Below the pieces are notes generated by a model that was given only the letters and a program-made list of their open reading frames with translations, ran no database searches and was not told the origin of the DNA. A DNA stretch of 64,000 nt from Bradyrhizobium sp. SK17. Lineage in GTDB: Bacteria; Pseudomonadota; Alphaproteobacteria; Rhizobiales; Xanthobacteraceae. The DNA lies in the NCBI RefSeq assembly GCF_002831585.1, contig NZ_CP025113.1:6649001-6713000 (forward strand). The letters run 5' to 3'. Position 1 is the first letter of the stretch. Each line of letters starts with the position of its first letter. This document shows positions 32,874 through 41,857 of the stretch, piece by piece. Both the position numbers and the translations under genes were made by a program.

Positions 32874-33284
32874 ATGGCCGACGACAAGAAGAAGCGGGGC
32901 GCACAGGATCGTGCCCTGATCGCGTTGAGCGAGTCCTACGAAGTTGCGTACTGGTCCAAGAAGTTCAAGGTCACGCCGGCAAAGCTCAAGGCCGCCGTCA
33001 AGAAGGTCGGGCACTCCGCCAAGAAGGTGGAAGCCCATTTCAAGGAGCAGCGCCACCGGGCCGCCGACCGCGCACGGATCGCGATCCACGAGCCGTACGA
33101 GGTCCGCTACTGGTCGACGAAGTTCAAGGTGACCCCTGCACGGCTCAAGGCCGCGGTGGCCGAGGTCGGGCATTCCTCGAAGAAGGTCGAGGCCTACTTC
33201 GCGGCCAAGAAGAAGAAAAAGACCGCCAAGAAAAAGAAGACTGCGAAGAAGGTCGTCAAGAAGACCGGACGCAAGAAGAGCTAA
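32874..33284 (+). CDS. Tandem DUF3606 protein with lysine-rich tail, 136 aa
   Basis: Two copies of the DUF3606 helical unit are clear: YEVAYWSKKFKVTPAKLKAA / VKKVGHSAKKVEAHF and YEVRYWSTKFKVTPARLKAA / VAEVGHSSKKVEAYF. The last about 30 residues are nearly all Lys and Ala (KKKKKTAKKKKTAKK). The duplication followed by an H1-like tail suggests DNA or RNA binding, which is inference. GAAGGATCATGTT before ATG 32874 gives the RBS, better than MKDHV at 32859. DUF3606 singletons are frequent in Bradyrhizobium; tandem ones are less so. Confidence 0.85.
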   Translation: MADDKKKRGAQDRALIALSESYEVAYWSKKFKVTPAKLKAAVKKVGHSAKKVEAHFKEQRHRAADRARIAIHEPYEVRYWSTKFKVTPARLKAAVAEVGHSSKKVEAYFAAKKKKKTAKKKKTAKKVVKKTGRKKS

Positions 33285-33291
33285 GCGATCC

Positions 33292-33376
33292 CGTCATTGC
33301 GAGCGAAGCGAAGCAATCCATCGTTCGGCACACGCGGATAGATGGATTGCTTCGTCGCTGTCGCTCCTCGCAATGA
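33292..33376. repeat. Family D intergenic repeat
   Basis: CGTCATTGCGAGCGAAGCGA and its inverted copy TCGCTCCTCGCAATGATGG flank a centre with GATGGATTGCTTCGTC and AAGCAATCCATC arms. A typical Bradyrhizobium element, lying between two convergent genes. Confidence 0.88.
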
Positions 33377-33408
33377 TGGACATGCACTCGCAGACCCGCC
33401 CCTGCCCC

Positions 33409-34083
33409 TCAGTTCGCCGCGAAACAGTACAGCAGGCCGTCGCCGCCGGTGGTCTTCAGGTCGGCCTGCGAGCAGCCGCCATCCGGACCGCGCGACGGAT
33501 GCGACGAGTTCCACGATTTCGATGCATCGTCATCGCGCAGGCCGATGCGGTCGGAATGGCCGAGCATCGCAGCGCCCTGCGTGCTGGTCGTCCAGTTCTT
33601 GCAGGTGCGGTCCTCCCCGGCCGCGAAGGCGGTGCCATCGGGTTGCGAGCCGGTCAGGATGTCGTGACGGTTCGGCGTGTCGCCGCGGCCGTTGATCGGC
33701 TCGCCCTTCTCGGAGAGCGCGGTCTGCTTGGTCAGCGCGTTGCCGGCACTGTGCAGGTCGGCGACGTCCTTGGCGACCACGACGCCCTTCACGTTCTTCC
33801 ATGGTCCCGTGCCGATGCGATCCCGCGCATTGACCGCGGGCTTGCCATCGGCGGCCTGGGTCGAGAGATAGGCGCGCCACGTCTTCGGCGCACCGAAGCC
33901 CGCGGCCTGCGCCAGGGTCTGGCAATGATTGTCGGCACCGGCGAGGCCGCCGAGATTGCCGCCATTGCCGATGCCGTTGCTGGTCACGAAGAAGCTGGTC
34001 TCCGCGGTCTGTGCGCTTGCCGGCGACGCGGCTGTGACGACGAACGCAAGACAGGCAGGAACCGCGATATGTGCAAACTTCAT
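33409..34083 (-). CDS. Secreted lectin-like (endostatin-fold type) protein, 224 aa
   Basis: A signal peptide (LAFVVTAASPASAQ) is followed by TSNGIGNGGNLGGLAGADNH and CQTLAQAAGFGAPKTWRAYL, typical of the exported lectin-like/endostatin-related family found in Bradyrhizobium. Cysteines at CQTL, TCKNW, GCSQ and YCFAAN could form two disulfides. SWNSSHPSRGPDGGCSQADL and GGDGLLYCFA close the domain. Binding of sugars or surface polymers is inferred. It appears to be monocistronic. Confidence 0.75.
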   Translation of the reverse strand: MKFAHIAVPACLAFVVTAASPASAQTAETSFFVTSNGIGNGGNLGGLAGADNHCQTLAQAAGFGAPKTWRAYLSTQAADGKPAVNARDRIGTGPWKNVKGVVVAKDVADLHSAGNALTKQTALSEKGEPINGRGDTPNRHDILTGSQPDGTAFAAGEDRTCKNWTTSTQGAAMLGHSDRIGLRDDDASKSWNSSHPSRGPDGGCSQADLKTTGGDGLLYCFAAN

Positions 34084-34109
34084 CTCATCCTCCCGATGGT
34101 TGTTCTCAA

Positions 34110-34210
34110 GGCATGATCCGGAAAAGTGCGAAGCGGTTTTCCGAAGAGATCATGCTCAAACAAAGAACCAAAGCGCGATGATGGCCCAACCTGATCTCAT
34201 CGCGCTTTGG
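34110..34210 (+). repeat. Family A intergenic repeat, copy 3
   Basis: It starts GGCATGATCCGGAAAAGTG, contains TTTTCCGAAGAGATCATG and ends TCTCATCGCGCTTTGG. It lies in the upstream region of the lectin-like gene. Confidence 0.85.
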
Positions 34211-34280
34211 TCCGCTGACATCAACCCGCGGCCTGTCTGGATATTCCGATGCTAGTACACGGTAATGAAGCCACAAGACA

Positions 34281-34309
34281 AAAGCGCCGCGGACCAGGCC
34301 GCGGCGCTT
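34281..34309 (-). terminator. Rho-independent terminator of the Tim44-like gene
   Basis: AAGCGCCGCGG and its complement form an 11-base stem around a 6-base loop, and the minus strand continues TTTTGTCTTG. It lies 26 bp after the stop of the Tim44-like gene. Confidence 0.9.
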
Positions 34310-34334
34310 CGCATTTGTCATCTCTCGCAATCGA

Positions 34335-35297
34335 TCAGTTGGTCTGCTGGATCGCCGAGAGCTCCCAGTTGCCGCCGCGCTGGCGCACGAAGGTCCAGAC
34401 CTCGGTGATCTCCTCCGGCTGGGTGCTGCCGCCGACCTGGCGGCCGCTGCCGCGCTCCAGCATGGTGTCGACCAGCGAGTAGCGCATCGCGACCGTCGCA
34501 TATTCGCTGTCGCCTTCGCGCCAGGCTTCCGCCAGATCGCCCTGCAACAGCTTCACATTGGACGTCTTGTTGGTGACGTTGCGCGCCTTGTTCTCCTCGA
34601 GGTCCTTCGAGAAGTACGACACCATCTCAGGCGTCGCGAGCGTGTGCAGCTTCGCGATGTCCTCGTTCGACCACGCGGCCTGGACGTCGCCGAGCAGGCG
34701 CTCGAAGGTCTCGTAGTCGCCGGGCGCGATCTCGACCGGCGCGTTCGATCCGCCGCCAAGGCCGAAGCCGAAGCCCGAACGGGCGTTCGCCTGCGGGCCG
34801 GGGCCGACGTCGGGACCACCCGCATAAGCCGTGGCGGGCGTATTGCGGCGCTGCCACCACGACATCGCGAGCCGGACCACGATCACGATCAGACCGACCT
34901 GCAGCAGCAAGCCGAGGATCGACGACAGGCCGCCGAGACCCGAGAACAGGCCGCCGCCAAACAGCATGCCGAACAGGCCCGCGCCGAGGAAGCCCGCGGC
35001 CAGGCCGCCGAGCAGGCCACGTCCCATTCCACCGCGGCCGAACATGCCACCGGCATTCGCGGCGGCCGGCGCGGCCATGCCCGGGCTGCCAGGCTGGCTG
35101 AAGGTACGGTTCATCGGCGCGACCGAACCCGGCGCGGTGCTGGTCGAGGGCGGCGCGGAGAACGTCCGCGAGCCGCGCGAGCCGCCGCTGCCGACGCGGG
35201 CATCGGCCGCCGAAACGGTCATCATTACGGGCAGCGCCAGCGCCATCGCGACGGCGATCGCCCGAACAATTCCACGCGTGCGTTGCGAGAAATTCAT
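34335..35297 (-). CDS. Tim44-domain membrane protein, 320 aa
   Basis: A signal-like N-terminal segment (RAIAVAMALALPVMMTVSAA) precedes a Gly/Ser/Pro-rich linker, a Gly-rich hydrophobic stretch (GLLGGLAAGFLGAGLFGMLF), a transmembrane helix (LGLLLQVGLIVIVVRLAM) and a Tim44-type domain in the last about 130 residues (YETFERLLGDVQAAWSNEDI, TPEMVSYFSKDLEENKARN, EITEVWTFVRQRGGNWELSA). Bacterial Tim44-like proteins are envelope proteins of unclear function, some linked to secretion or to cell envelope upkeep. The ATG at 35297 follows GAGGAAACCAAG. The gene ends in its own terminator. Confidence 0.85.
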   Translation of the reverse strand: MNFSQRTRGIVRAIAVAMALALPVMMTVSAADARVGSGGSRGSRTFSAPPSTSTAPGSVAPMNRTFSQPGSPGMAAPAAANAGGMFGRGGMGRGLLGGLAAGFLGAGLFGMLFGGGLFSGLGGLSSILGLLLQVGLIVIVVRLAMSWWQRRNTPATAYAGGPDVGPGPQANARSGFGFGLGGGSNAPVEIAPGDYETFERLLGDVQAAWSNEDIAKLHTLATPEMVSYFSKDLEENKARNVTNKTSNVKLLQGDLAEAWREGDSEYATVAMRYSLVDTMLERGSGRQVGGSTQPEEITEVWTFVRQRGGNWELSAIQQTN

Positions 35298-35515
35298 CTT
35301 GGTTTCCTCAAAGGATTCCCCGGCATGGGGAAACGTCCCTAACATGGGCAGGGCCTGATAAAAGTGAAGCGGGAAACGGGAACCGCGGCTGCGGCCCTCG
35401 GTCGCGGCGATGTGACACTATGGTCCTTGTGGGTGCGACAGCGCGTCCTAGCGCGGGATGAGGCCAGGTTTCAACCGGAACAGCGCTCACCCGGAACCCG
35501 CCTCGGAAGGACTCG

Positions 35516-35540
35516 GCCGCGGGGAAACTCGCCCCGCGGC
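35516..35540 (-). terminator. Hairpin just after cckA
   Basis: GCCGCGGGG and its complement form a 9-base stem around AAACTCG, starting on the last base of the cckA stop codon. No T-run follows, so the terminator assignment is tentative. Confidence 0.5.
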
Positions 35541-38146
35541 TAATTCCCCGTCATGGTTTCCTTCACCGCGGCGACCAGTTGTGTCAGCGTGAACGGCTTC
35601 GGCAGGAACGCGAATTGCTGGTTCTCCGGCAGGCTCTTCTCGAATGCATCCTCGGCGTAGCCGGAGACGAAGATGATCTTAAGCTCGGCGTTCCGGCTGC
35701 GCATCTCCTTCAGCAGCGTCGGCCCGTCCATCTCCGGCATCACGACATCGGAGACGACAAGGTCGACCTTGCCGTTGTTTTCCTCGAACGCCTCCAGCGC
35801 CTCGACGCCGTTGGCCGCCTCGATCACGCTGTAGCCACGCGAGCGCAGGCCGCGCGCATTGAGCGAGCGCAGGCCGTCCTCGTCCTCGACCAGCAGGATG
35901 GTGCCCTGCCCGGTGAGATCGGGCTTCGGCTTGGCGGCTTCCACGGCGGCCGCGGCGTCCTTTGCCGCGCCGTTGCCGGCATGTGCCTCCGGGGCAACCT
36001 CCTGCTCCTGGCGATGCCGCGGCAGATAGATCCGGAACGTGGTGCCGCCGCCCGGCACGGAATCGACATAGACGAAGCCGCCGGTCTGCTTGACGATGCC
36101 GTAGACCGTGGACAGGCCGAGGCCGGTGCCCTTGCCGACTTCCTTGGTCGAGAAGAACGGCTCGAAGATCTTGTCGATGATCTCGTGCGGAATGCCGGTG
36201 CCGGTGTCGGCGATCTCGATCTTCACATAGTCCGCCGCCGGCATGCCCTTGTTGGCGAGCTGGGCGGCTTCCTCGGTCGACACGTTGGCGGTGCGGATGG
36301 TCAGCTTGCCGCCATCGGGCATCGCGTCGCGCGCATTGACCGCGAGATTGACCACCACCTGCTCGAACTGCGAGACGTCGACCTTGACCGGCCAGAGATC
36401 GCGGCCGTGCACGAGGTCGAGCTTGACCTTCTCGCCGATCAGCCGGCGCAGCAGCATGGTGAGATCGGAAAGCGCGTCGCCGAGATCGAGCACCTGCGGC
36501 CGCAGCGTCTGGCGGCGCGAGAACGCGAGCAGCTGCCGCACCAGCGTCGCGGCGCGGGTCGCGTTCTGCTTGATCTGCATGATGTCCTGGAACGACGGAT
36601 CGGTCGGCTTGTGCGCGTTCAGCAGGAAGTCGTTGGCCATCATGATGGCCGACAGCACGTTGTTGAAGTCGTGCGCGATGCCGCCGGCGAGCTGGCCGAC
36701 CATCTCCATCTTCTGCGACTGGTTGATCTGGTTTTCCAGCGCGCGCCGCTCGGTGGTCTCGAGCATGTAGACGATCGCGGTCTCGGCGTCGCGCTCGTCC
36801 TTCTCGACGGTGGTGACGAAGAACTGCGCGAAGCGCTCCTTGGCGCCGTCGAGCATGACCTCGACCGGCGCGATATCGCCCTGCCCCTCGGCGGCCTGGT
36901 TGATCGCCGCGATCAGCAGGCCGCGGTCGCGCGGATTGACCGCGCGGAAGATCGACTTGGCCGCGCCGCCGTCGCCGTTCAGGCCCTGCGCCAGCTTGGC
37001 ATAACGCGCATTGGCGCCGACCACGTTGCCACCGCGGTCGACGGTCGCGATCGCCATCGGCGTATGATCGAAGAAGCGCATGAAGCGCACCTCGGCGGCG
37101 CGCTCGGGATCGGAATGCTCGTCGCGGGCGCGGCTGATCACCAGCGTGCGCGAGGCGCCCGCCGCGCCGTCGGCGCCGAAGGCAAGCTTGTGATAGAGCC
37201 GCACCGGCATCGTCTTGCCGCCGCGCATCCGCAGGTCGATGTCGAACACCTCGGTCTTGACCTCGCCGGGCACCGCCGCGATCGAGGTCAACAGCGCCGC
37301 GCCGTCGCCGGAGACGACGTCGGTCAGCTTCAGGCCGCCCGAGCCGATCTCGGCCAGATCGTAGTCCAGCCAGTTGGCGAGCGTAGCGTTGACATAGGCG
37401 ATCTCGCCGGCCGGATTGACCGAGAAGAACCCGCAGGGCGCGTGATCGAGATATTCGATGGCGTGCCGCAGCTCCTGGAACACGTCTTCCTGGCGCTCGC
37501 GGTCGCGGGTGATGTCGGCGATCGACCACACCGCATATCTCGCGTCGCGCTTGCCCTCGCCGAGCGGGCGTACCCTGAGCCGCAACCAGCGGCCTTGCCC
37601 ACCACCTTGCCCACCACCTTGGCCGGCCGCGTGACCGGCGATGCGGACCTCCTCCTGTTGCCGCTTGCCTTCGCGCGCGGCCTTCAGCAGGCGGAATACC
37701 GCCTCGGAGACATCAGGATTGCCGATGAAGACGCGCTCGACGGGACGGACGTCCTGCGGCCCGGCGGCACCGGTCAGCGTCAGATAGGCGGCGTTGGAAT
37801 AGACCACGTGGCCACGGGAGTCGGTGACGACGAGCCCTTCCTGGGCATGGTCGGCGATCCGCCCCATCACTGGATCGTCCGTGGTGCGGTCGGAGAAGCG
37901 GATGATGCCGGCCGCAAGCGCGAACAGGTTGAACAGCCCGACGGTCGCGAGCAGCGCCAGCACGCCGAGGATATAGGGCTGCGCCTGGCTCCGGCCGATG
38001 GTCATCAGCCAGACCGCCACCGCGACGATGCCGGCGGCAATCAGCAGCACCAGCAAGATGCTGCCGCTGCGCCGCGCTGGCCCGTGGGCCACGAACGGCT
38101 CGGTCCCGGGAGGATCGTTACTGTCGGCAGTCATCTGGAGAGACAT
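35540..38146 (-). CDS. cckA: CckA-type hybrid histidine kinase, 868 aa
   Basis: CckA phosphorylates ChpT, which passes phosphate to CtrA, the cell-cycle and flagellar regulator of alphaproteobacteria. Two transmembrane helices (about 29-50, 57-80) precede PAS domains (about 93-215, 225-340 and 350-465), then the dimerisation/His domain with His492 in [14 protein letters not shown], HATPase motifs ([35 protein letters not shown]), and a receiver ([11 protein letters not shown], Asp800 in [15 protein letters not shown]). The short tandem [11 protein letters not shown] lies in the first PAS (175-185). It lies downstream of flhB, the same strand, 129 bp gap. CtrA boxes before flgB, fliL and the TPR gene make it a good upstream partner. 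Confidence 0.93.
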   Translation of the reverse strand: MSLQMTADSNDPPGTEPFVAHGPARRSGSILLVLLIAAGIVAVAVWLMTIGRSQAQPYILGVLALLATVGLFNLFALAAGIIRFSDRTTDDPVMGRIADHAQEGLVVTDSRGHVVYSNAAYLTLTGAAGPQDVRPVERVFIGNPDVSEAVFRLLKAAREGKRQQEEVRIAGHAAGQGGGQGGGQGRWLRLRVRPLGEGKRDARYAVWSIADITRDRERQEDVFQELRHAIEYLDHAPCGFFSVNPAGEIAYVNATLANWLDYDLAEIGSGGLKLTDVVSGDGAALLTSIAAVPGEVKTEVFDIDLRMRGGKTMPVRLYHKLAFGADGAAGASRTLVISRARDEHSDPERAAEVRFMRFFDHTPMAIATVDRGGNVVGANARYAKLAQGLNGDGGAAKSIFRAVNPRDRGLLIAAINQAAEGQGDIAPVEVMLDGAKERFAQFFVTTVEKDERDAETAIVYMLETTERRALENQINQSQKMEMVGQLAGGIAHDFNNVLSAIMMANDFLLNAHKPTDPSFQDIMQIKQNATRAATLVRQLLAFSRRQTLRPQVLDLGDALSDLTMLLRRLIGEKVKLDLVHGRDLWPVKVDVSQFEQVVVNLAVNARDAMPDGGKLTIRTANVSTEEAAQLANKGMPAADYVKIEIADTGTGIPHEIIDKIFEPFFSTKEVGKGTGLGLSTVYGIVKQTGGFVYVDSVPGGGTTFRIYLPRHRQEQEVAPEAHAGNGAAKDAAAAVEAAKPKPDLTGQGTILLVEDEDGLRSLNARGLRSRGYSVIEAANGVEALEAFEENNGKVDLVVSDVVMPEMDGPTLLKEMRSRNAELKIIFVSGYAEDAFEKSLPENQQFAFLPKPFTLTQLVAAVKETMTGN

Positions 38147-38275
38147 GGCTCGTCTGCATCAAGAAGGCGCCCGTCCGGCCGCCTTGCCCCTGAGTGCCTG
38201 AATCGGACCCGAAAACGCAAGTCCATCAGGCGGCAATTTCGCAAGTTACGCGCATTTCAAGCGGTTTTCCGCCCC

Positions 38276-39349
38276 TTACTGGCGCAGGCCGGACAGCCCC
38301 CGCCTCAGCCGCATCACGTAGCCGATGATTTCGGCAACCGCATGATAGTGCTCGACCGGGATTTCCTTGTCGATCTCGACGGTCGCATAGAGCGCCCGGG
38401 CCAGCGGCACGTTCTCCACGATCGGGATGTCGTGTTCCTTGGCGATCTCCCGGATCTTGAACGCCAGATTGTCGACGCCCTTGGCGACGCAGACCGGCGC
38501 CGACATGCTGCGGTCATAGGCCAGCGCCACCGAGTAGTGGGTCGGGTTGGTGATGATCACCGAGGCCTTAGGAACCTGGGCCATCATGCGCTTCTTGGCG
38601 CGCTGCACCCGCAACTGCTTGATCCGGCCCTTGACGTGCGGGTCGCCTTCCGACTGCTTGAACTCCTCCTTCATCTCCTGGAGCGACATCTTGTGACGCT
38701 CGTACCAGGTCCGGTACTGGAAGAAGTAGTCAGCGATCGCGACCGCGGCGAGGATGGCGACCACCGCCGCCAATAGGTGCACCGTCATGCCGGTCACCGC
38801 CGGCAGCAGCTCGGCCGGATCGACCCGCAGGAACGATTCCATCCGCATCCGATCGGGCCACAGCACGATGACCATCACGACGCCGAGCGCAATCAGCTTG
38901 AACAGGCCTTTCAGGAAGTTCGCGATCGCCTGCTTGCCGAACAGCCGCTTGAAGCCGGCGGCCGGCGAGATCTTGGAGAATTTCGGCGCGAGCTGTTCGG
39001 CCGACCACACCAGCTGGTGCTGGATCATGTTGCCCGCGATCGCCGCCAGCGCCAGCATCAAGAACGGCACGCCGATCGCGGCGACCACGGCGTAGCCGAG
39101 CGTCTGGGTCAGTTGAAGCAGGCCGGCACCGTCGGTGCGGATCATCCAGGAATTGGCGATCAGGTTGCGCAGCGGCATCAAGATGCCGCCGCCGACCGAG
39201 CCCGAGAAGGTCGACAGCACCAGCGTGGCGCCGGCGATGATGAACCAGGTGTTGACCTCCTGGCTCTTGACGACGTCGCCTTTCTCAAGGGCTTCGTCGA
39301 GGCGTTTTTGCGTAGGGTCTTCTGTTTTGTCTTCGGTATCCTCGGCCAT
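38276..39349 (-). CDS. flhB: Flagellar export gate protein FlhB, 357 aa
   Basis: FlhB is the substrate-specificity switch of the flagellar type III export gate. Four transmembrane helices lie between residues 33 and 210, followed by a cytoplasmic domain with the autocleavage motif Asn268-Pro-Thr-His271 (VIITNPTHYSVALAYD). AEDTEDKTEDPTQKRLDEAL is the expected N-terminal start. It follows fliR at 112 bp, with a family B repeat between; whether one transcript reads through is unclear. It is the last flagellar gene before cckA. Confidence 0.96.
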   Translation of the reverse strand: MAEDTEDKTEDPTQKRLDEALEKGDVVKSQEVNTWFIIAGATLVLSTFSGSVGGGILMPLRNLIANSWMIRTDGAGLLQLTQTLGYAVVAAIGVPFLMLALAAIAGNMIQHQLVWSAEQLAPKFSKISPAAGFKRLFGKQAIANFLKGLFKLIALGVVMVIVLWPDRMRMESFLRVDPAELLPAVTGMTVHLLAAVVAILAAVAIADYFFQYRTWYERHKMSLQEMKEEFKQSEGDPHVKGRIKQLRVQRAKKRMMAQVPKASVIITNPTHYSVALAYDRSMSAPVCVAKGVDNLAFKIREIAKEHDIPIVENVPLARALYATVEIDKEIPVEHYHAVAEIIGYVMRLRRGLSGLRQ

Positions 39350-39360
39350 CTCTGCTCCCT

Positions 39361-39459
39361 AGAACATGATGCGACTTGATCGCATCATGTTCTGCGGTCC
39401 CTATTTTTGACGCGCTTTCTTCACGCGAACCGGTTCCCACTTCGCTCGAAAACGCTCTG
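39361..39459 (-). repeat. Family B intergenic repeat, copy 2
   Basis: Opens with AGAACATGATGCGACTTGAT / CGCATCATGTTCT hairpin and ends GCGCTTTCTTCACGCGAACC, then ACTTCGCTCGAAAACGCTCT. It fills the fliR-flhB gap and lies within the flagellar operon. Confidence 0.85.
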
Positions 39460-39461
39460 CG

Positions 39462-40232
39462 TCAATTCATCGGAGCGAGCTGGCGCATGACGCCGAGGAA
39501 GTAATCGAGATAGGTGTTCATCATCGCCGCGAGCACGCCGGCGAAGATCAGGAAGCCGACCATGATCGAGAGCGGCACGCCGACGAAATAGACCTGCATC
39601 TGCGGCATCAGCCGTGCCAGGACGCCGAGCCCGATGTTGAAGACGAGGCCGAACACCAGGAACGGCGCCGACAATTGCAGGCCGATCTTGAAGGCGGCGG
39701 AAAAGGCCGAGGTCGCGAGCGCCGCGACGTCGCCGGTCGGCATGATCTCGCCCGGCGAGAAGATCCGGTAGCTTTCGCTCAATGCCGCGATGACGAGATA
39801 GTGGCTGTCGGTGGCAAACAGCAGCGTCAGGCCGAGGATGGTGAGGAAGTTGCCGATGATCTGGCCCTGCTGCCCCTGGGTCGGGTCGACCGCGGTGACG
39901 AAGCCGAGGCCGAGCTGCTGCGCGATCACGGAGCCCGCGACGTTGAGCGCCGACAGCGTCACCCGCGCGGTGGCGCCGAGCACGATGCCGATGATCAGTT
40001 CGTGCACCATCAGGACGCCAAGCGAGGAGATCGACGTCAGGTCGACGTGATAGGCGTTGCGATGCAAGGGCAGGATAATCAGCGTCAATAGCAGCGCGAT
40101 CGAGAGCTTGACCCGTGCCGGGATGTTGCTCTCGCCGAAACCGGGCAGCAGCATCACCATCGCGCCCACGCGCGCGAACACCAGCACGAAGATTGCGGCC
40201 AGCGCCGGCAGCAGTGAGACATCGATGCGCAT
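39462..40232 (-). CDS. fliR: Flagellar export gate protein FliR, 256 aa
   Basis: FliR forms the helical export-gate complex with FliP and FliQ. The sequence has about six hydrophobic helices, starts MRIDVSLLPALAAIFVLVFA, and contains FVTAVDPTQGQQGQIIGNFL, the FliR family core. No signal peptide. The stop TGA-like is 2 bp from the repeat. It follows fliQ at 18 bp, so co-transcribed in the fliQ-fliR unit. Confidence 0.95.
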   Translation of the reverse strand: MRIDVSLLPALAAIFVLVFARVGAMVMLLPGFGESNIPARVKLSIALLLTLIILPLHRNAYHVDLTSISSLGVLMVHELIIGIVLGATARVTLSALNVAGSVIAQQLGLGFVTAVDPTQGQQGQIIGNFLTILGLTLLFATDSHYLVIAALSESYRIFSPGEIMPTGDVAALATSAFSAAFKIGLQLSAPFLVFGLVFNIGLGVLARLMPQMQVYFVGVPLSIMVGFLIFAGVLAAMMNTYLDYFLGVMRQLAPMN

Positions 40233-40250
40233 GACCGCGGCATTAGTGCA

Positions 40251-40514
40251 TCAACCGCCGATGATTCGCGACGAAATCCGCATCATGTGGCTGGCCAGCG
40301 AATCCGCCATGAACGGCAGCGCCAGCAGCAATGTGACGAAGATCGCGAGGATCTTCGGCACGAAAACCAGCGTCTGCTCCTGGATCTGGGTCAGGGCCTG
40401 GAACAGCGACACCACGACGCCGACCACGAGGCCGACCACCATCAGGGGCGACGACACGATCACGATGGTCCAGATCGCATCGCGCGCCACGTCGAGAGTT
40501 TCAGGACCGGTCAT
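40251..40514 (-). CDS. fliQ: Flagellar export gate protein FliQ, 87 aa
   Basis: Two hydrophobic helices (WTIVIVSSPLMVVGLVVGVV, FVPKILAIFVTLLLALPFMA) and the family motif SLFQALTQIQEQTL mark FliQ. Length is the usual 85-90 residues. ATG at 40514 is preferred over the upstream start in the repeat. It is followed closely by fliR and preceded by a family C repeat that separates it from fliE. Confidence 0.95.
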   Translation of the reverse strand: MTGPETLDVARDAIWTIVIVSSPLMVVGLVVGVVVSLFQALTQIQEQTLVFVPKILAIFVTLLLALPFMADSLASHMMRISSRIIGG

Positions 40515-40545
40515 TGCTATGTTCTCGCTCTCAGTTGTTTGCTTC

Positions 40546-40641
40546 CGTCGTTCCGGGGCTCGCGAAGCGAGAGCCCGGAATCCATACTCCCGATCGTGGT
40601 TATGGATTCCGGGCCTCGGCCTTCGGCGCATCCCGGAATGG
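40546..40641. repeat. Family C intergenic repeat, copy 3
   Basis: CGTCGTTCCGGGGCTCGCGA at one end and CATCCCGGAATG at the other, with ATGGATTCCGGGC in the middle. It lies between fliE and fliQ, interrupting an otherwise tight flagellar operon. Confidence 0.88.
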
Positions 40642-40644
40642 CAA

Positions 40645-40956
40645 TCAGATCGGCATCTTCATGATGTCTTCGTAGGCCTGGATCACGCGGTCGCGGACCG
40701 AGACCAGCGTCGACACCGCGACGTCGGTGTCGGCGACCGCCGTCACCACGTCCATCACGTTGGCCTTGCCCGAGGCCATCGCCATGGTTTGCGCGTCGGA
40801 CTTCTTGCCCGCTTCCAGCACGCTGCCGACCGAGTCCTTCAGCAGCGCGCTGAAGGACGGGCCGGCGACCGCCTGCCCCGCCTTCTCGACGCCGCCGCGC
40901 TCCATCATCTTGGCGAGGCTGGCATAGGCGTTGGCGGCGACTGTCGGTGTAGCCAT
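40645..40956 (-). CDS. fliE: Flagellar hook-basal body protein FliE, 103 aa
   Basis: FliE links the MS ring to the rod and is exported early. The ending TLVSVRDRVIQAYEDIMKMP is the conserved C-terminal motif. KANVMDVVTAVADTDVAVST is the matching central stretch. It follows flgC at 26 bp and forms the flgB-flgC-fliE unit. Confidence 0.95.
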   Translation of the reverse strand: MATPTVAANAYASLAKMMERGGVEKAGQAVAGPSFSALLKDSVGSVLEAGKKSDAQTMAMASGKANVMDVVTAVADTDVAVSTLVSVRDRVIQAYEDIMKMPI

Positions 40957-40982
40957 GATTTAGGCTCCCTGTTCTTGTTGGG

Positions 40983-41408
40983 TCAGGACTTGAGGATGTC
41001 GAGCGTGCGCTGGATCATCCGCCGCGTCGCACTGATGATGTTGAGGTTGGCCTCGTAGGAGCGCTGGGCATCCCGCATGTCGGTCATTTCGACCATCGAG
41101 TTGACGTTCGGATATTTGACGTTGCCGGAAGCATCCGCCGCCGGATTGCCCGGTTCGTGCCTGATGCGGAACGACGACTGGTCCGGCCGGATCCGGCCGA
41201 GCGTCACGACCTGGGCGTCGAGCGAACGGTCGAGCGCGGAGGAGAAGGTCGGCACCTTGCGGCGATAGGGATCGCCGCCTGCGGTCTGCGCCGTCGAATC
41301 GGCGTTCGCGATATTCTCCGAGATCACCCGCATCCGCCCCGCCTGCGCGCGCAGGCCTGACGTCGCGATGCTCATCGAGCGGGTGAAGTCGCTTGTTCCA
41401 TCTGCCAT
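40983..41408 (-). CDS. flgC: Flagellar proximal rod protein FlgC, 141 aa
   Basis: FlgC is a proximal rod subunit. SGLRAQAGRMRVISENIANA and MVEMTDMRDAQRSYEANLNI are the two conserved ends of the rod family. Length fits. It lies 38 bp after flgB and 26 bp before fliE, same strand. Confidence 0.96.
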   Translation of the reverse strand: MADGTSDFTRSMSIATSGLRAQAGRMRVISENIANADSTAQTAGGDPYRRKVPTFSSALDRSLDAQVVTLGRIRPDQSSFRIRHEPGNPAADASGNVKYPNVNSMVEMTDMRDAQRSYEANLNIISATRRMIQRTLDILKS

Positions 41409-41446
41409 GGGATCCTCCTGCCGCCGTCAGGCGGCCAGCCCTCGTG

Positions 41447-41857
41447 CTAGCCCTTGCCGATCGCGGTTTTCAGCAGACGCAGACTCTTGCTGTAGAGCGC
41501 GGTGACGGCCGCATAGTCCATCTGGTTGTCCGAGACTTTCAGCATCTGGTCCTCCAGATTGACGGCATTGCCGGCCGGGCGGGTCTGGAACCCGCTCTTG
41601 CCGCGGTCATTGTCGAAATTGTCGGGTGTGCCGGACGCCGCCATGTGGGTGGCGCTGGTCTGCATCATCGGCAGCGTCCCCATGCCGCCGCCGACCGTCG
41701 TGCCGGCGCGGTCGAACTTCGGCTCGACCAGGTCGCGCGGCCGGAAGTTCGGCGTGTCGGAATTGGAAATGTTCTCGGCGAGCACCCGCTGGCGCTCCTG
41801 GTGCCACTGCATCTTGGTGCGCAACGCCGACAGGATCGGGAGATCGTTCATGGCCAT
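41447..41857 (-). CDS. flgB: Flagellar proximal rod protein FlgB, 136 aa
   Basis: FlgB is the first proximal rod protein. MAMNDLPILSALRTKMQWHQ, RQRVLAENISNSDTPNFRPR and DNQMDYAAVTALYSKSLRLL are conserved FlgB features. It heads the minus-strand run flgB-flgC-fliE-fliQ-fliR-flhB. A CtrA-type box lies 72 bp upstream. MNDLPI at 41851 is an alternative start. Confidence 0.95.
   Translation of the reverse strand: MAMNDLPILSALRTKMQWHQERQRVLAENISNSDTPNFRPRDLVEPKFDRAGTTVGGGMGTLPMMQTSATHMAASGTPDNFDNDRGKSGFQTRPAGNAVNLEDQMLKVSDNQMDYAAVTALYSKSLRLLKTAIGKG

Noticed and set aside
35579..38776. Very long open frame (over 1000 codons) antisense to cckA and flhB
   Set aside because: High-GC third positions leave the opposite strand open. 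The product is low-complexity (His/Arg/Asp/Leu-rich), and cckA and flhB are unmistakable on the other strand.
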